Positions 1 to 7,653 of a stretch of DNA of 64,000 bases are shown in pieces. Numbering within the stretch: position 1 is the first letter of the stretch; each line of letters starts with the position of its first letter. Under the pieces are notes generated by a model. The model had not been told where the DNA came from and did no database searches. It saw nothing but the letters and a program-made list of their open reading frames with translations. The DNA lies in the NCBI RefSeq assembly GCF_003012745.1, contig NZ_PXYK01000003.1:186001-250000 (forward strand), read 5' to 3'. Position numbers and translations under genes: made by a program. The DNA comes from Kumtagia ephedrae. Its GTDB lineage: Bacteria; Pseudomonadota; Alphaproteobacteria; Rhizobiales; Rhizobiaceae.

Positions 1-110
1 TCGTAAGTCTCCCCATAGGTGACGACCGGGGGAAGCGCCGGAACGCGGACGGTAAAGCCACCCTCTGGCTCGGGCAGCAGATGGATTGTGAAACGTCTCT
101 CGGTGGGCAT
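1..110 (-). CDS. HicB-family antitoxin-like protein, 5' part only
   Basis: The minus strand opens with ATG at 110-108 and runs off the window at base 1, giving about 36 residues. The start MPTERRFTIHLLPEPEGG, then FTVRVPALP and VTYGETY, follows the HicB pattern of a beta-strand, an E-x-E-G-G-[FY]-x-V-x-x-P-x-L turn and a T-x-G-x-T strand. HicB proteins neutralise the HicA double-stranded-RNA-binding mRNA nuclease and usually repress their own operon. GAGG lies about eight bases upstream of the ATG, which supports the start. The gene is divergent from preA, with only 82 bases between the two starts. The rest of the gene, and any hicA, lie outside the window, so it could also be a solitary HicB-like protein. 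Confidence 0.7.
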   Translation of the reverse strand, partial: MPTERRFTIHLLPEPEGGFTVRVPALPPVVTYGETY

Positions 111-192
111 TCTTCGCGACCTCGCGGCGACAGTTTCTCCTTCACCGAAGATACTCTCTCACCAGGAAATCTCCAACTCCGGAGGATATCCC

Positions 193-1506
193 ATGGCTGA
201 CATCCGCAACAATTTCGTCGGCATCAAATCGCCAAACCCGTTCTGGCTGGCCTCGGCGCCGCCCACGGACAAAGCCTACAACGTCATCCGCGCCTTCAAG
301 GCCGGCTGGGGCGGCGTGGTGTGGAAGACGCTCGGCGAGGAAGGCCCGCCTGTGGTCAACGTCAACGGCCCGCGCTACGGCGCGATCTGGGGGGCGGACC
401 GACGGCTGCTCGGCCTCAACAACATCGAGCTCATCACCGACCGAGACCTGCAGCTCAATCTTCAGGAGATCAAGCAGGTCAAGCGGGACTGGCCGGACCG
501 GGCGCTGGTGGTTTCGCTGATGGTGCCGTGCGTGGAAGAGGCCTGGAAGGCGATCCTGCCGGTGGTCGAGGACACCGGCGCCGACGGCATCGAGCTCAAT
601 TTCGGCTGCCCGCACGGCATGAGCGAGCGCGGCATGGGGGCGGCGGTCGGGCAGGTGCCGGAATATATCGAGATGGTGGTGCGCTGGTGCAAGCAGAACA
701 CCCGCATGCCGGTGATCACAAAACTCACGCCCAACATCACCGACATCCGCAAGCCCGCGCGCGCCGCTCATGCCGGCGGCACCGACGCCGTCAGCCTGAT
801 CAACACCATCAACTCGATCACCGCGGTCGATCTCGACAGCTTCGCGCCGGAGCCGACCATCGACGGCAAAGGATCTCACGGCGGCTATTGCGGCCCGGCG
901 GTGAAGCCGATCGCCATGAACATGGTGGCCGAGATCGCCCGCGACGCGGAAACGCGCGGCCTGCCGATCTCCGGCATCGGCGGCATCACCACCTGGCGCG
1001 ACGCCGCCGAGTTCATGGCGCTCGGCGCCGGCAACGTGCAGGTGTGCACGGCGGCGATGACCTACGGCTTCAAGATCGTGCAGGAGATGATCGAGGGGCT
1101 GAAGGCGTGGATGGACGAGAAGGGCCACGCCTCGCTCGATTCGATCGTCGGCCGCGCCACGCCCAACGTCACCGACTGGCAGTATCTCAACCTCAACTAC
1201 GTCGCCAAGGCGCATATCGACCAGGACGCCTGCATCAAATGCGGCCGCTGCCACATCGCCTGCGAGGACACCTCGCACCAGGCGATCACCGCGATGGTCG
1301 ACGGCGTGCGGCACTTCGAGGTGATGGAGGAGGAGTGCGTCGGCTGCAATCTGTGCGTCAACGTCTGCCCGGTGGAAGGCTGCATCACCATGGAGCCGCT
1401 GGCCGCCGGCGCGCTCGACAAGCGCACGCAGAAACCGGTCTCGCCGGTCTACGCCAACTGGACCACGCACCCGAACAACCCGATGGCCAAGGTGGCGGCG
1501 GAGTAG
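193..1506 (+). CDS. preA: NAD-dependent dihydropyrimidine dehydrogenase subunit PreA
   Basis: This is the catalytic FMN/FeS subunit that reduces uracil and thymine to the 5,6-dihydro forms, the first step of reductive pyrimidine catabolism. The open frame extends upstream, but ATG 193 has GGAGG at 181-185 and yields 437 residues, the normal size. The N-terminal TIM barrel is of the dihydroorotate dehydrogenase class (GIKSPNPFWLASAPPT, then ELNFGCPHG). The C-terminus carries two 4Fe-4S motifs: CIKCGRCHIAC from about residue 347 and CVGCNLCVNVCP from about residue 382. PreA normally works with the flavoprotein PreT. No preT is present here, because the upstream neighbour is the divergent HicB-like gene. 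The downstream pyrimidine genes (rutR, aminotransferase, carbamoyl hydrolase, ABC importer) support the assignment. Confidence 0.95.
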   Translation: MADIRNNFVGIKSPNPFWLASAPPTDKAYNVIRAFKAGWGGVVWKTLGEEGPPVVNVNGPRYGAIWGADRRLLGLNNIELITDRDLQLNLQEIKQVKRDWPDRALVVSLMVPCVEEAWKAILPVVEDTGADGIELNFGCPHGMSERGMGAAVGQVPEYIEMVVRWCKQNTRMPVITKLTPNITDIRKPARAAHAGGTDAVSLINTINSITAVDLDSFAPEPTIDGKGSHGGYCGPAVKPIAMNMVAEIARDAETRGLPISGIGGITTWRDAAEFMALGAGNVQVCTAAMTYGFKIVQEMIEGLKAWMDEKGHASLDSIVGRATPNVTDWQYLNLNYVAKAHIDQDACIKCGRCHIACEDTSHQAITAMVDGVRHFEVMEEECVGCNLCVNVCPVEGCITMEPLAAGALDKRTQKPVSPVYANWTTHPNNPMAKVAAE

Positions 1507-1553
1507 CTATCAACGCTCTTCCAGGCGGAAACCCGTCGCCGATGGCGAGCGTG

Positions 1554-3611
1554 TCACGACGGCACTGGCCGTTCCGTCCGCCACGCCGTCCATTGCCGGA
1601 CCAGCACCGGCACGATGAGCACCAGGCCGAGCAGGGTCGAATAAAGCTCGGGCGCGACCAGCAGCAGCGCGGCGACCAGCAGCAGCGCATTTTCCCAGGC
1701 CCTCGTCCGCACCAGCATGAAACGCGACAGCGCCGCGCCCAGGCAGGTGATACCGATCGTGCAGCCGGCGAAGGCGAGGGCGAAATCGGGCCAGGTGAAA
1801 TCCTTGGTGACCAGCAGCAGCGACGGCGAGAAGACGAAGACGAACGGCACCAGCACCTTGCCCAGGCCCAGCCGGAACGCCGTGTTGCCGGTCTTGAAGG
1901 GATCGGCCCCGGCCATGCCCGCCGCCGCATAGGCGGCGAGCGCAACCGGCGGCGTTATGTCTGCCAGAACGCCGTAATAAAACACGAAGAAGTGGGCGAC
2001 GATCGGCTCCACGCCGAGCAGGCCGAGCGCCGGGGCGGCGATGGTCACCATGATGATGTAGTTGGCCGTCGTCGGGATGCCGCAGCCCATCAGGATGCAG
2101 ACGACGCCTGTCATCACCAGGGTGAAGAGCAGCGTCAGCGTGTTGGCGGCGAACCACGGCATCAGCGGCCCGAACACGCCGGCGAGCTGGGCGGCGGTGG
2201 AGGTGACGATGAAGGAGACCTTGAAGCCGACACCGGTGAGCGTCACCACGCCGACGACGATGCCGACCGTGGCGGCCGCCGCCCCCACCGCCAGCGCATA
2301 TTTGGCGCCGTCGCGCAGGCTCTCGAAGATCTCGACGATGGTGAGGCGGCGGCGCGGATTGAGCAGGCCGACGAGGATACAGAGCGTGATGCCCCAGAAG
2401 GCGGCGAGATAGGGCGTGTAGCCGGAAAGCAGCACGCCGATCAGCACGACCAGCGGGATGATAGTCGGCCAGTCGCGCTTCAGCGCGTCGACGATGTCCG
2501 GCATCTCGTCGGGACGCAGGCCGCGCAGGCCGTTGCGCTTGGCCTCGAAATGCACCTGCATGAGAACGCCGAAGAAATGCATGAAGGCCGGGACGATCGC
2601 CGCCAGGATGATGGTGGTGTAGGGCAGTTCCAGGAACTCGATCATCAGGAACGCCGCGGCGCCCATGATCGGCGGGGTGATCTGGCCGCCGGTCGAGGAG
2701 GCCGCCTCGACCGCGGCGGCGAACGGCCTTTTGTAGCCGAGGCGGATCATCGCCGGGATGGTCAGCGAGCCGACGGTGACTGTGTTGGCGACCGACGAGC
2801 CGGAGATCATCCCGAACAGCGCCGAGCCGAAGATCGACACTTTTGCCGGGCCGCCGGCGAACCGTCCCGCAACGAAGGCGGCGCAGTCGAGGAAAAGCTG
2901 GCCGAGCCCGATCCGCGTCGCAAACACGCCGAACAGAACGAAATGGAAGACGTAGGTCGCAACCACGCCCAGCGCGATGCCGTAGATGCCCTGGGTGGTC
3001 AGGTAGAGGTGGTCGACGAGCTGCGGGACGGTCGCGCCGGGATGGACGAGGATGCTCGGCATCCAGGGCCCGAACAGGGCGTACCCCATGAAGATCAGCG
3101 CGATGATCGGCAAGGGCCAGCCGACGGAGCGGCGCGTCGCCTCCAGCAGCAGCAGGATGAGCGCCCCGCCGAGGATCACGTCCGTGCGGGTCGGATTGCC
3201 GACCCGGAACGCAAGGTCGTCGAGCGGGATGAGCGGCACATGCGCCACCGCGACGACGGCGAGGATGGCAAGCGCCCAGTCGAGGATAGGGATGCCGAGC
3301 GGTCGCAACAGGGTGGAAGCGGCCGGCTGGTCGTAGCCGGCTCTCCAGGCGGGAAAGACGAGGAAGACGAGGGCAAGCACGAGCGAGAGGTGGATGCCCC
3401 GGTGGATCATTTCCGGCAGCAGGCCGAAGCCGGCGGTGTAGTAGTGGAAGATCGACAGGACGATCAGCAGCCCCCCGACGATCCACATCGCCGTCCGCGA
3501 AAGCGGGCGGAAGCGGATCTCGGAATCGAATTTTTCCTCAAGCTCGCGCGCTTTCGCCTCGTCAAGCTCCATCGGCGCGAGATGAACGTCGTCCTGGTTC
3601 TTTTCCGTCAT
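1554..3611 (-). CDS. TAXI-type TRAP transporter fused permease (DctQM-like)
   Basis: The protein has 685 residues and is almost entirely hydrophobic segments, the length expected when the small 4-TM and large 12-TM TRAP membrane subunits are fused, as is usual for TAXI systems. Motifs of the large subunit are visible, including the GMISGSSVANTVTVGSLTIPAM stretch (a GxxSGS-type core) in the first third of that domain and a second repeat around GVGFKVSFIV. It forms a sodium-coupled secondary importer in the inner membrane together with the solute-binding protein encoded immediately upstream (3695-4684). The substrate cannot be read from sequence; TAXI systems often carry dicarboxylates or glutamate-like acids. 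A strong hairpin between the two genes probably limits read-through into this permease. Confidence 0.93.
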   Translation of the reverse strand: MTEKNQDDVHLAPMELDEAKARELEEKFDSEIRFRPLSRTAMWIVGGLLIVLSIFHYYTAGFGLLPEMIHRGIHLSLVLALVFLVFPAWRAGYDQPAASTLLRPLGIPILDWALAILAVVAVAHVPLIPLDDLAFRVGNPTRTDVILGGALILLLLEATRRSVGWPLPIIALIFMGYALFGPWMPSILVHPGATVPQLVDHLYLTTQGIYGIALGVVATYVFHFVLFGVFATRIGLGQLFLDCAAFVAGRFAGGPAKVSIFGSALFGMISGSSVANTVTVGSLTIPAMIRLGYKRPFAAAVEAASSTGGQITPPIMGAAAFLMIEFLELPYTTIILAAIVPAFMHFFGVLMQVHFEAKRNGLRGLRPDEMPDIVDALKRDWPTIIPLVVLIGVLLSGYTPYLAAFWGITLCILVGLLNPRRRLTIVEIFESLRDGAKYALAVGAAAATVGIVVGVVTLTGVGFKVSFIVTSTAAQLAGVFGPLMPWFAANTLTLLFTLVMTGVVCILMGCGIPTTANYIIMVTIAAPALGLLGVEPIVAHFFVFYYGVLADITPPVALAAYAAAGMAGADPFKTGNTAFRLGLGKVLVPFVFVFSPSLLLVTKDFTWPDFALAFAGCTIGITCLGAALSRFMLVRTRAWENALLLVAALLLVAPELYSTLLGLVLIVPVLVRQWTAWRTERPVPS

Positions 3612-3642
3612 CGGATCATGCCGTCGGCCTCGTAATGCAAAC

Positions 3643-3668
3643 GGGGCGGAAAGCCGGCTTTCCGCCCC
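3643..3668 (-). terminator. Intercistronic hairpin between TAXI binding protein and permease
   Basis: A perfect 26-base palindrome has arms GGGGCGGAAAG and CTTTCCGCCCC around a CCGG centre. It lies 27 bases after the binding-protein stop and 31 bases before the permease start. No T-run follows it, so I read it as an mRNA-stabilising or attenuating stem that keeps the binding protein more abundant than the permease. That is a common arrangement in binding-protein-dependent importers and is inferred here. Confidence 0.6.
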
Positions 3669-3694
3669 GGAGGGTCGATCGAACCCGTGTCAGC

Positions 3695-4684
3695 TTACTT
3701 CAGAACGCCTGCTTCCTTGTAGAATTTTTCCGCTCCAGCATGGAACGGGATGCCGGCGCCGGTGATCGCGTTCTCCAGGGTGATCTGCTTGCCCTTGGCG
3801 TGGCCGGCGTCAAGCGCCTTGCGGGTGCCTTCGCTGTAGAGCGACTTGGTGATGTTGTAGACGAGGTCGTCCGGCTGCTTGGCACTGGTGACCCATTGCG
3901 CGGCGACGGCCAGCGTCTTGATCTCCGGCACGCCCTTGTAGGTTTCGGCCGGCACCGTATTGGCCGAAAAGAACTTGTATTCGCCGAGCAGCTTGTCGAC
4001 CTCCGGCCCCTCCACCGGGATGAGGGTGATCGGCGTGGACGCCGCCAGTTCCGTGATCGCGCCAGCCGGAAACCCGCCGACGAAGAAGAAGGCGTCGAGC
4101 GCGCCGTCGCGCATCTTCTCGCCGGACGGGCCGGGCTTCAGATGTTCGGGGCTGATATCCTTCTCGGTGATGCCGAAGGCGCCGAGCACGATGCGGGCGT
4201 CAACGATCGTGCCCGAGCCGGGCTCGTCGATCGAAACGCGCTTTCCCTTCAGGTCGGCGATCGACTTGATGCCGGCGTCGGCGCGCGCCACCACGTGCAG
4301 GGTTTCAGGATAGAGCGTGGCGATCAGGCGCAGGTCCTCGACCTTGCCCTTGCCTTCGTAGAGGCCGGTGCCTGAATGCGCCCAGAAGGCGACGTCGGAC
4401 TGCGAAAAGCCGGATTCGGACGCCCCGCTCTGGATGGCATTGATGTTGGCCACCGAGCCGTTCGACGAGACGGCGGTGGCGACCAGACCTTGCACGCCGT
4501 TCGGCCCGGTTGCGGAGATGGCGTTCGCGATCAGTCCGCCGATCGGGTAATAGGTGCCGGACGTGCCGCCGGTGCCGATCCGGAAGAAAGCCTGCTGGGC
4601 GAAGGCGCGTCCCGCGCCGGCTCCGGCGGCGAGCAAGGCGGCACCTGCCGTGAAGGCGCGTCGGGTGATTGAAAAGGCCATCAT
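3695..4684 (-). CDS. TAXI family TRAP transporter solute-binding protein
   Basis: The protein has 329 residues. The start at 4684 is one of two adjacent ATGs (MM), with AGGGAGA a few bases upstream. The N-terminus (TRRAFTAGAALLAAGAGAG, ending at AFAQQ) is a secretion signal with a twin arginine, so Tat or Sec export to the periplasm is plausible. The mature start FRIGTGGTSGTYYPIGG is the hallmark of the TAXI (TRAP-associated extracytoplasmic immunogenic) family. It captures a solute for the fused permease at 1554-3611, with which it forms an operon in the order binding protein then permease. It is divergent from the Rrf2-like regulator at 4889, and the shared 204-base region could be controlled by that regulator. 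Confidence 0.94.
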   Translation of the reverse strand: MMAFSITRRAFTAGAALLAAGAGAGRAFAQQAFFRIGTGGTSGTYYPIGGLIANAISATGPNGVQGLVATAVSSNGSVANINAIQSGASESGFSQSDVAFWAHSGTGLYEGKGKVEDLRLIATLYPETLHVVARADAGIKSIADLKGKRVSIDEPGSGTIVDARIVLGAFGITEKDISPEHLKPGPSGEKMRDGALDAFFFVGGFPAGAITELAASTPITLIPVEGPEVDKLLGEYKFFSANTVPAETYKGVPEIKTLAVAAQWVTSAKQPDDLVYNITKSLYSEGTRKALDAGHAKGKQITLENAITGAGIPFHAGAEKFYKEAGVLK

Positions 4685-4845
4685 CGTTCTCCCTGTTTCG
4701 TGCCGGAGATTGAGAAGTCCGCGAGCCGAATGTCAACCTCGCTCTCCTCGGCTGCCGGGTGAACAGCCGCCGGCAAGGATGGATTCGAGCTGGCGAAAGC
4801 GGCTGTCACGATGTGTCAGGAGACTATCTCCTTCCATTGAGGACA

Positions 4846-4880
4846 TGATATATCCATGATATAATTTATCCATGATTATG
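4846..4880 (+). promoter_or_regulatory. Direct-repeat AT-rich site, probable Rrf2 operator/promoter
   Basis: TATCCATGAT occurs at 4851-4860 and again at 4867-4876, a spacing of 16 bases, in an unusually AT-rich patch directly before the Rrf2-like start at 4889. A further CATGATATATCCATG overlaps the first copy. Rrf2-family regulators usually control their own divergent promoter, so this is the natural candidate operator. The site is seen; its function is inferred. Confidence 0.45.
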
Positions 4881-4888
4881 AGGGCGAG

Positions 4889-5386
4889 ATGAAGCTGAGC
4901 GAAGGTGTGGAGGCGGCGATCCATTCGGCGATCGTGCTGGCCGACCTGCCGGACGGGGCGACCCTGCCGGGCTCGGCGCTCGCCGAATATCACGGCGTCT
5001 CCGGCAGCTATTTGCTGAAGCACCTGAAGGGCCTCGTCGCGGCAAAAATCCTGGAATCGGTGCCGGGGCCGGCCGGCGGCTACCGGCTGGCGCGCGGCGT
5101 CGAAAAGATCAGCCTGCTCGACGTGGTGCTCGCCATCGAGGGACCGCAGCCGGCCTTCCGCTGCCTGGAGATCCGCCAGAAGGGTCCGGGCGCGCTGGAG
5201 CCGGCCGCCTACAACAAGCCGTGCGGCATCAACGCCGCCATGCTGCGGGCCGAGCGCGCTTACCGGGCGGTGCTCGCCGAAACAAAATTGTCCGACCTGA
5301 TCGAGGGGTACGTGGCCGACGCCGACCCCAGGGCAGTGGCGTTCAGCTGCGCCTTCCTCGAACGCAGCCAGCGCATGCCGCGCTGA
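4889..5386 (+). CDS. Rrf2 family transcriptional regulator
   Basis: The protein has 165 residues with an N-terminal winged helix typical of Rrf2 (MKLSEGVEAAIHSAIVLA, then GSYLLKHLKGLVAAKILES and GPAGGYRLAR, the conserved wing turn). Rrf2 proteins sense Fe-S status, NO, redox or cysteine metabolites. Only two cysteines follow the DNA-binding part in the region where cluster ligands usually sit (FRCLE and NKPCG), so a classical three-cysteine cluster is not evident. It heads a short plus-strand group with an AhpD-like protein (39 bases downstream) and a DoxX protein, which suggests control of a small redox or detoxification operon. The AT-rich repeats before the start are a likely autoregulatory site. 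Confidence 0.9.
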   Translation: MKLSEGVEAAIHSAIVLADLPDGATLPGSALAEYHGVSGSYLLKHLKGLVAAKILESVPGPAGGYRLARGVEKISLLDVVLAIEGPQPAFRCLEIRQKGPGALEPAAYNKPCGINAAMLRAERAYRAVLAETKLSDLIEGYVADADPRAVAFSCAFLERSQRMPR

Positions 5387-5425
5387 ACAGTTCCATCCGA
5401 GTCCCGACCACGAAAGGAAAAAGCC

Positions 5426-5887
5426 ATGAAAACGCGCATGAACTATTACGCCAAGGCGCCGGAGCTGATGAAGGCGATGGTGGGGCTCGAGACTGCGGTG
5501 AAGGAGTCCGGCTTCGACCACATGCTGCTGCACCTGGTGAAGCTCAGGGCCTCGCAAATCAATGGCTGCGCCTATTGCGTCGACATGCATGTCAAGGAAG
5601 CGCGCAGGGACGGCGAGACCGAGCAGCGCCTGCACCTGATCAGCGCCTGGCGCGAAAGCCCGCTCTACAGCGAGCGCGAGCGGGCAGCGCTGGAATGGAC
5701 GGAGGCGCTGACGCTTTTGCCGCAGAGCCGCGCCGACGACGCGTTCTACGAGCCGCTGAAGCAGCATTTTTCCGACGAGGAGATCGTGCAGCTGACCATG
5801 CTGATCGTCGCCATCAACGGCTGGAACCGGCTCGCCGTCGGCTTCCGGTCGCAGCACCCGATCGACCGGCAGGCGCAGGCGGCGTGA
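5426..5887 (+). CDS. Carboxymuconolactone decarboxylase / AhpD-like family protein
   Basis: The protein has 153 residues; GAAAGGA lies upstream of ATG 5426. The AhpD-type redox motif C48-A-Y-C51-x3-H55 (CAYCVDMH) sits in the family position, with the following helix (KEARRDGETEQRLHLISAWRES) typical of the alkylhydroperoxidase D core. Such proteins act as thiol-dependent peroxidase or disulfide-reductase adaptors in the cytoplasm; true carboxymuconolactone decarboxylase activity is not implied. It lies between an Rrf2 regulator and a DoxX membrane protein, the usual neighbourhood for this subfamily, so a role in peroxide or electrophile response is likely. The physiological substrate is unknown. 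Confidence 0.92.
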   Translation: MKTRMNYYAKAPELMKAMVGLETAVKESGFDHMLLHLVKLRASQINGCAYCVDMHVKEARRDGETEQRLHLISAWRESPLYSERERAALEWTEALTLLPQSRADDAFYEPLKQHFSDEEIVQLTMLIVAINGWNRLAVGFRSQHPIDRQAQAA

Positions 5888-5945
5888 GATCGCGCCGAGA
5901 ACGGCGCTGCGCAACCGTGCCGCGCGCGATACCAAGGAGGAGACG

Positions 5946-6314
5946 ATGGAATCCGACATGACGACCGCGTTGGTGGTCATCGGCCGCATCCTGCTCGGCG
6001 GCGCCTTCGTCTTCGCCGGTATCCGCAACGTCATGAACGCGTCGCTGGTGGGTGGTTTGATGGAGGCGCGCGGCGTGCCGATGGCAGGCACGGCGCTCTA
6101 TGCCGGCATCGTGCTGCAGATTGTTGCCGGCGTGCTGTTCGCCGCCGGCATCCTGGTGCCCTATGCCGCCGCGGCGCTGATCGTCTTCCTGATCGCCGCC
6201 ACGCCGATGTTCCACAATTTCTGGGATGTCGCGGGACCGGACCGGGCCGCCAAGATCAACGGCTGGGTCAGTAACGTCGCGCTCGCCGGCGGGCTGCTGA
6301 TCGCGGCGGTATGA
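5946..6314 (+). CDS. DoxX family membrane protein
   Basis: The protein has 122 residues and about four hydrophobic helices (TALVVIGRILLGGAFVFAGI at the N-terminus; ALYAGIVLQIVAGVLFAAGI; AAALIVFLIAA; VSNVALAGGLLIAAV). AAGGAGGA stands directly before the ATG. DoxX proteins are small inner-membrane proteins related to thiosulfate:quinone oxidoreductase subunits; many relatives take part in redox or thiol homeostasis without a defined reaction. It follows the AhpD-like gene by 58 bases on the same strand, so the Rrf2-AhpD-DoxX set probably forms one operon. Confidence 0.9.
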   Translation: MESDMTTALVVIGRILLGGAFVFAGIRNVMNASLVGGLMEARGVPMAGTALYAGIVLQIVAGVLFAAGILVPYAAAALIVFLIAATPMFHNFWDVAGPDRAAKINGWVSNVALAGGLLIAAV

Positions 6315-6349
6315 AATCAAAGGTCATTTCCTCGTCGTCGGCACTGCCC

Positions 6350-6515
6350 CTCACTGTCCTGCCGGACATCTCGCCGCGTGCGGGGAGAGAGTGGCTGCCC
6401 GCAACGCTTCGCCAATCGCCAGCCTTCGGTTGGCGAAATCGGTGAAACTTGGGCATCTCTCCCCGCTGGCGGGCGGCACCGACGGTCAGGACAATGCCCG
6501 CCGGTAGCAAATTCT
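6350..6515. repeat. Intergenic palindromic repeat (rhizobial type)
   Basis: The 282-base gap between DoxX and the VOC gene holds an imperfect palindrome. Outer parts read TGTCCTGCCGGACATCTCG on the left and CATCTCTCCCCGCTGGCGGG followed by GTCAGGACA on the right. The centre has TTCGCCAA at 6408-6415 paired with TTGGCGAA at 6430-6437. The core TTGGCGAAATCGG recurs in the large palindrome near 10265, so both belong to one repeat family. No gene is seen in the gap. Confidence 0.6.
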
Positions 6516-6596
6516 GACCCAGGTGGCCAGTTTGGTCACCTGCCAGGATACCAAGCCGGCCGGCCGCCAGGTCATCGCGTCCTCGGGAGCCGCCGC

Positions 6597-6974
6597 CTAG
6601 CTGCGCGGCAGCGTCGCCGGCTGGTAGACCGACACCGTGTGGCCGTCGGGATCGCGAAAGTCCGCATAGAGACCGTCCGGCGCCTCCGACACCGGTGTCA
6701 CGATCTCGACGCCGGCCGCCGCCAGGCGTTCGACGAAGCCGTCTATGCCGCCTTCCGCCAGGCCGAAGACGACATTCGGCGTATTGCCGGGCCTGGGGTC
6801 GCCGCGAAACGCCATCACGTCGATGTCCGGACCGATCTTGGTCATCAGGAACGTGGAACCGGCCTCCTCGTAGCGGACGAAATCGAGGCCGAGATGGGTG
6901 CGGTAGAATTTGTTGGTGCGGTCGAGGTCGGTGACGTTGAAGATGATGGTCACGCCGTTGAGCTTGACGGTCAT
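6597..6974 (-). CDS. VOC (glyoxalase/bleomycin-resistance) family protein
   Basis: The protein has 125 residues with the two beta-alpha-beta-beta-beta modules of the vicinal oxygen chelate fold: ITIIFNVTDLDRTNKFYRTHLGL-type opening and the diagnostic YADFRDPDGHTVSVYQP end. GGAGAG precedes the ATG at 6974. The start overlaps the stop of the sigma-factor-like gene by four bases (ATGA), so the two are translationally coupled. VOC proteins bind metals and act as lyases, dioxygenases or antibiotic-binding proteins; nothing in the sequence fixes this one's substrate. Confidence 0.88.
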   Translation of the reverse strand: MTVKLNGVTIIFNVTDLDRTNKFYRTHLGLDFVRYEEAGSTFLMTKIGPDIDVMAFRGDPRPGNTPNVVFGLAEGGIDGFVERLAAAGVEIVTPVSEAPDGLYADFRDPDGHTVSVYQPATLPRS

Positions 6975-7615
6975 TGGGTCTCTCCATGGTGTTGACGCAT
7001 AGAGTTGCCGCCGCCGGCCAAAATGTGAGCCCGGACAGAAAAGAAAATCGGCGTGCCGTCGGGGTCGCGGATGGCGAAGCTGCGCGGTGGTACAACCGGA
7101 ATGGCTGCCTTCAGGGCGCGCCGGGCAGGGCCGTCCCCTTCAAATGGCTCTGGCCGTTCATAATCCGGCGCGGTTCCATGCAGCCGCAGCGAACGGCGCA
7201 GCCCGGTCAGCCTCTGGCGCAGCGCGACCTCGCTCAGTGCGAGCAGGAAGCCGATCTCGCGGCGGTTCATGCCGGCGTTGATGAGGCGGGCGACGACGCG
7301 CTGGGCCGGCGGCAGGACCTCGATCGCGTCGTCGGGCAGACGCGGCAGAGGCATTGCGGCGGCGGCATGGACATCGGCGAACAGACGCTCGCGAAACCGC
7401 CGCCTTGCCGCGCCCCGCGCGACGAATTTGGCATGGTTCCTGATCGCGCCCCGCGCCCAGGCGAGAAAGCCGGGACCGGCGCAGCGGCGGCCGCTGCCGA
7501 TAGCGGCGAGAAGCACGTCCTGAACGAGATCGTCTACCTCGCAGGCCGCCTGCGAATGCCTTGCCGCAAGGCGCCGCAGCGCAATCAAAGTCCTGTTGTT
7601 CATTTCGCCGGCCAT
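6971..7615 (-). CDS. ECF-like RNA polymerase sigma factor
   Basis: The open frame begins with GTG at 7636, but ATG 7615 (MAGEMNNRTLIALRRLA) has AAGGA eight or nine bases upstream and is preferred, giving 214 residues. The first half resembles sigma region 2 (CEVDDLVQDVLLAAI, FLAWARGAIRNHAKFV). The middle resembles region 4 (LPPAQRVVARLINAGMNRREIGFLLALSEVALRQRLTGLRR), an HTH that binds the -35 element. After the HTH the protein continues about 60 residues to SFAIRDPDGTPIFFS, which looks like the last strand of a VOC domain rather than sigma sequence. It overlaps the downstream VOC gene by four bases. No anti-sigma gene is adjacent. Confidence 0.78.
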   Translation of the reverse strand: MAGEMNNRTLIALRRLAARHSQAACEVDDLVQDVLLAAIGSGRRCAGPGFLAWARGAIRNHAKFVARGAARRRFRERLFADVHAAAAMPLPRLPDDAIEVLPPAQRVVARLINAGMNRREIGFLLALSEVALRQRLTGLRRSLRLHGTAPDYERPEPFEGDGPARRALKAAIPVVPPRSFAIRDPDGTPIFFSVRAHILAGGGNSMRQHHGETQ

Positions 7616-7653
7616 TAGGCATCCTTGCGACGGCACGCAGGCCCGTCAAGCCG

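Noticed and set aside
1510-3486. 658-codon minus-strand frame
   Set aside because: It is a frame-shifted shadow of the TRAP permease at 1554-3611, rich in Arg/Pro without membrane segments.
321-3635. Very long plus-strand open frame of 1104 codons
   Set aside because: It lies over preA in another frame and antisense to the TRAP permease, and its translation is low-complexity Arg/His/Asp/Gly, typical of shadow frames in GC-rich DNA.
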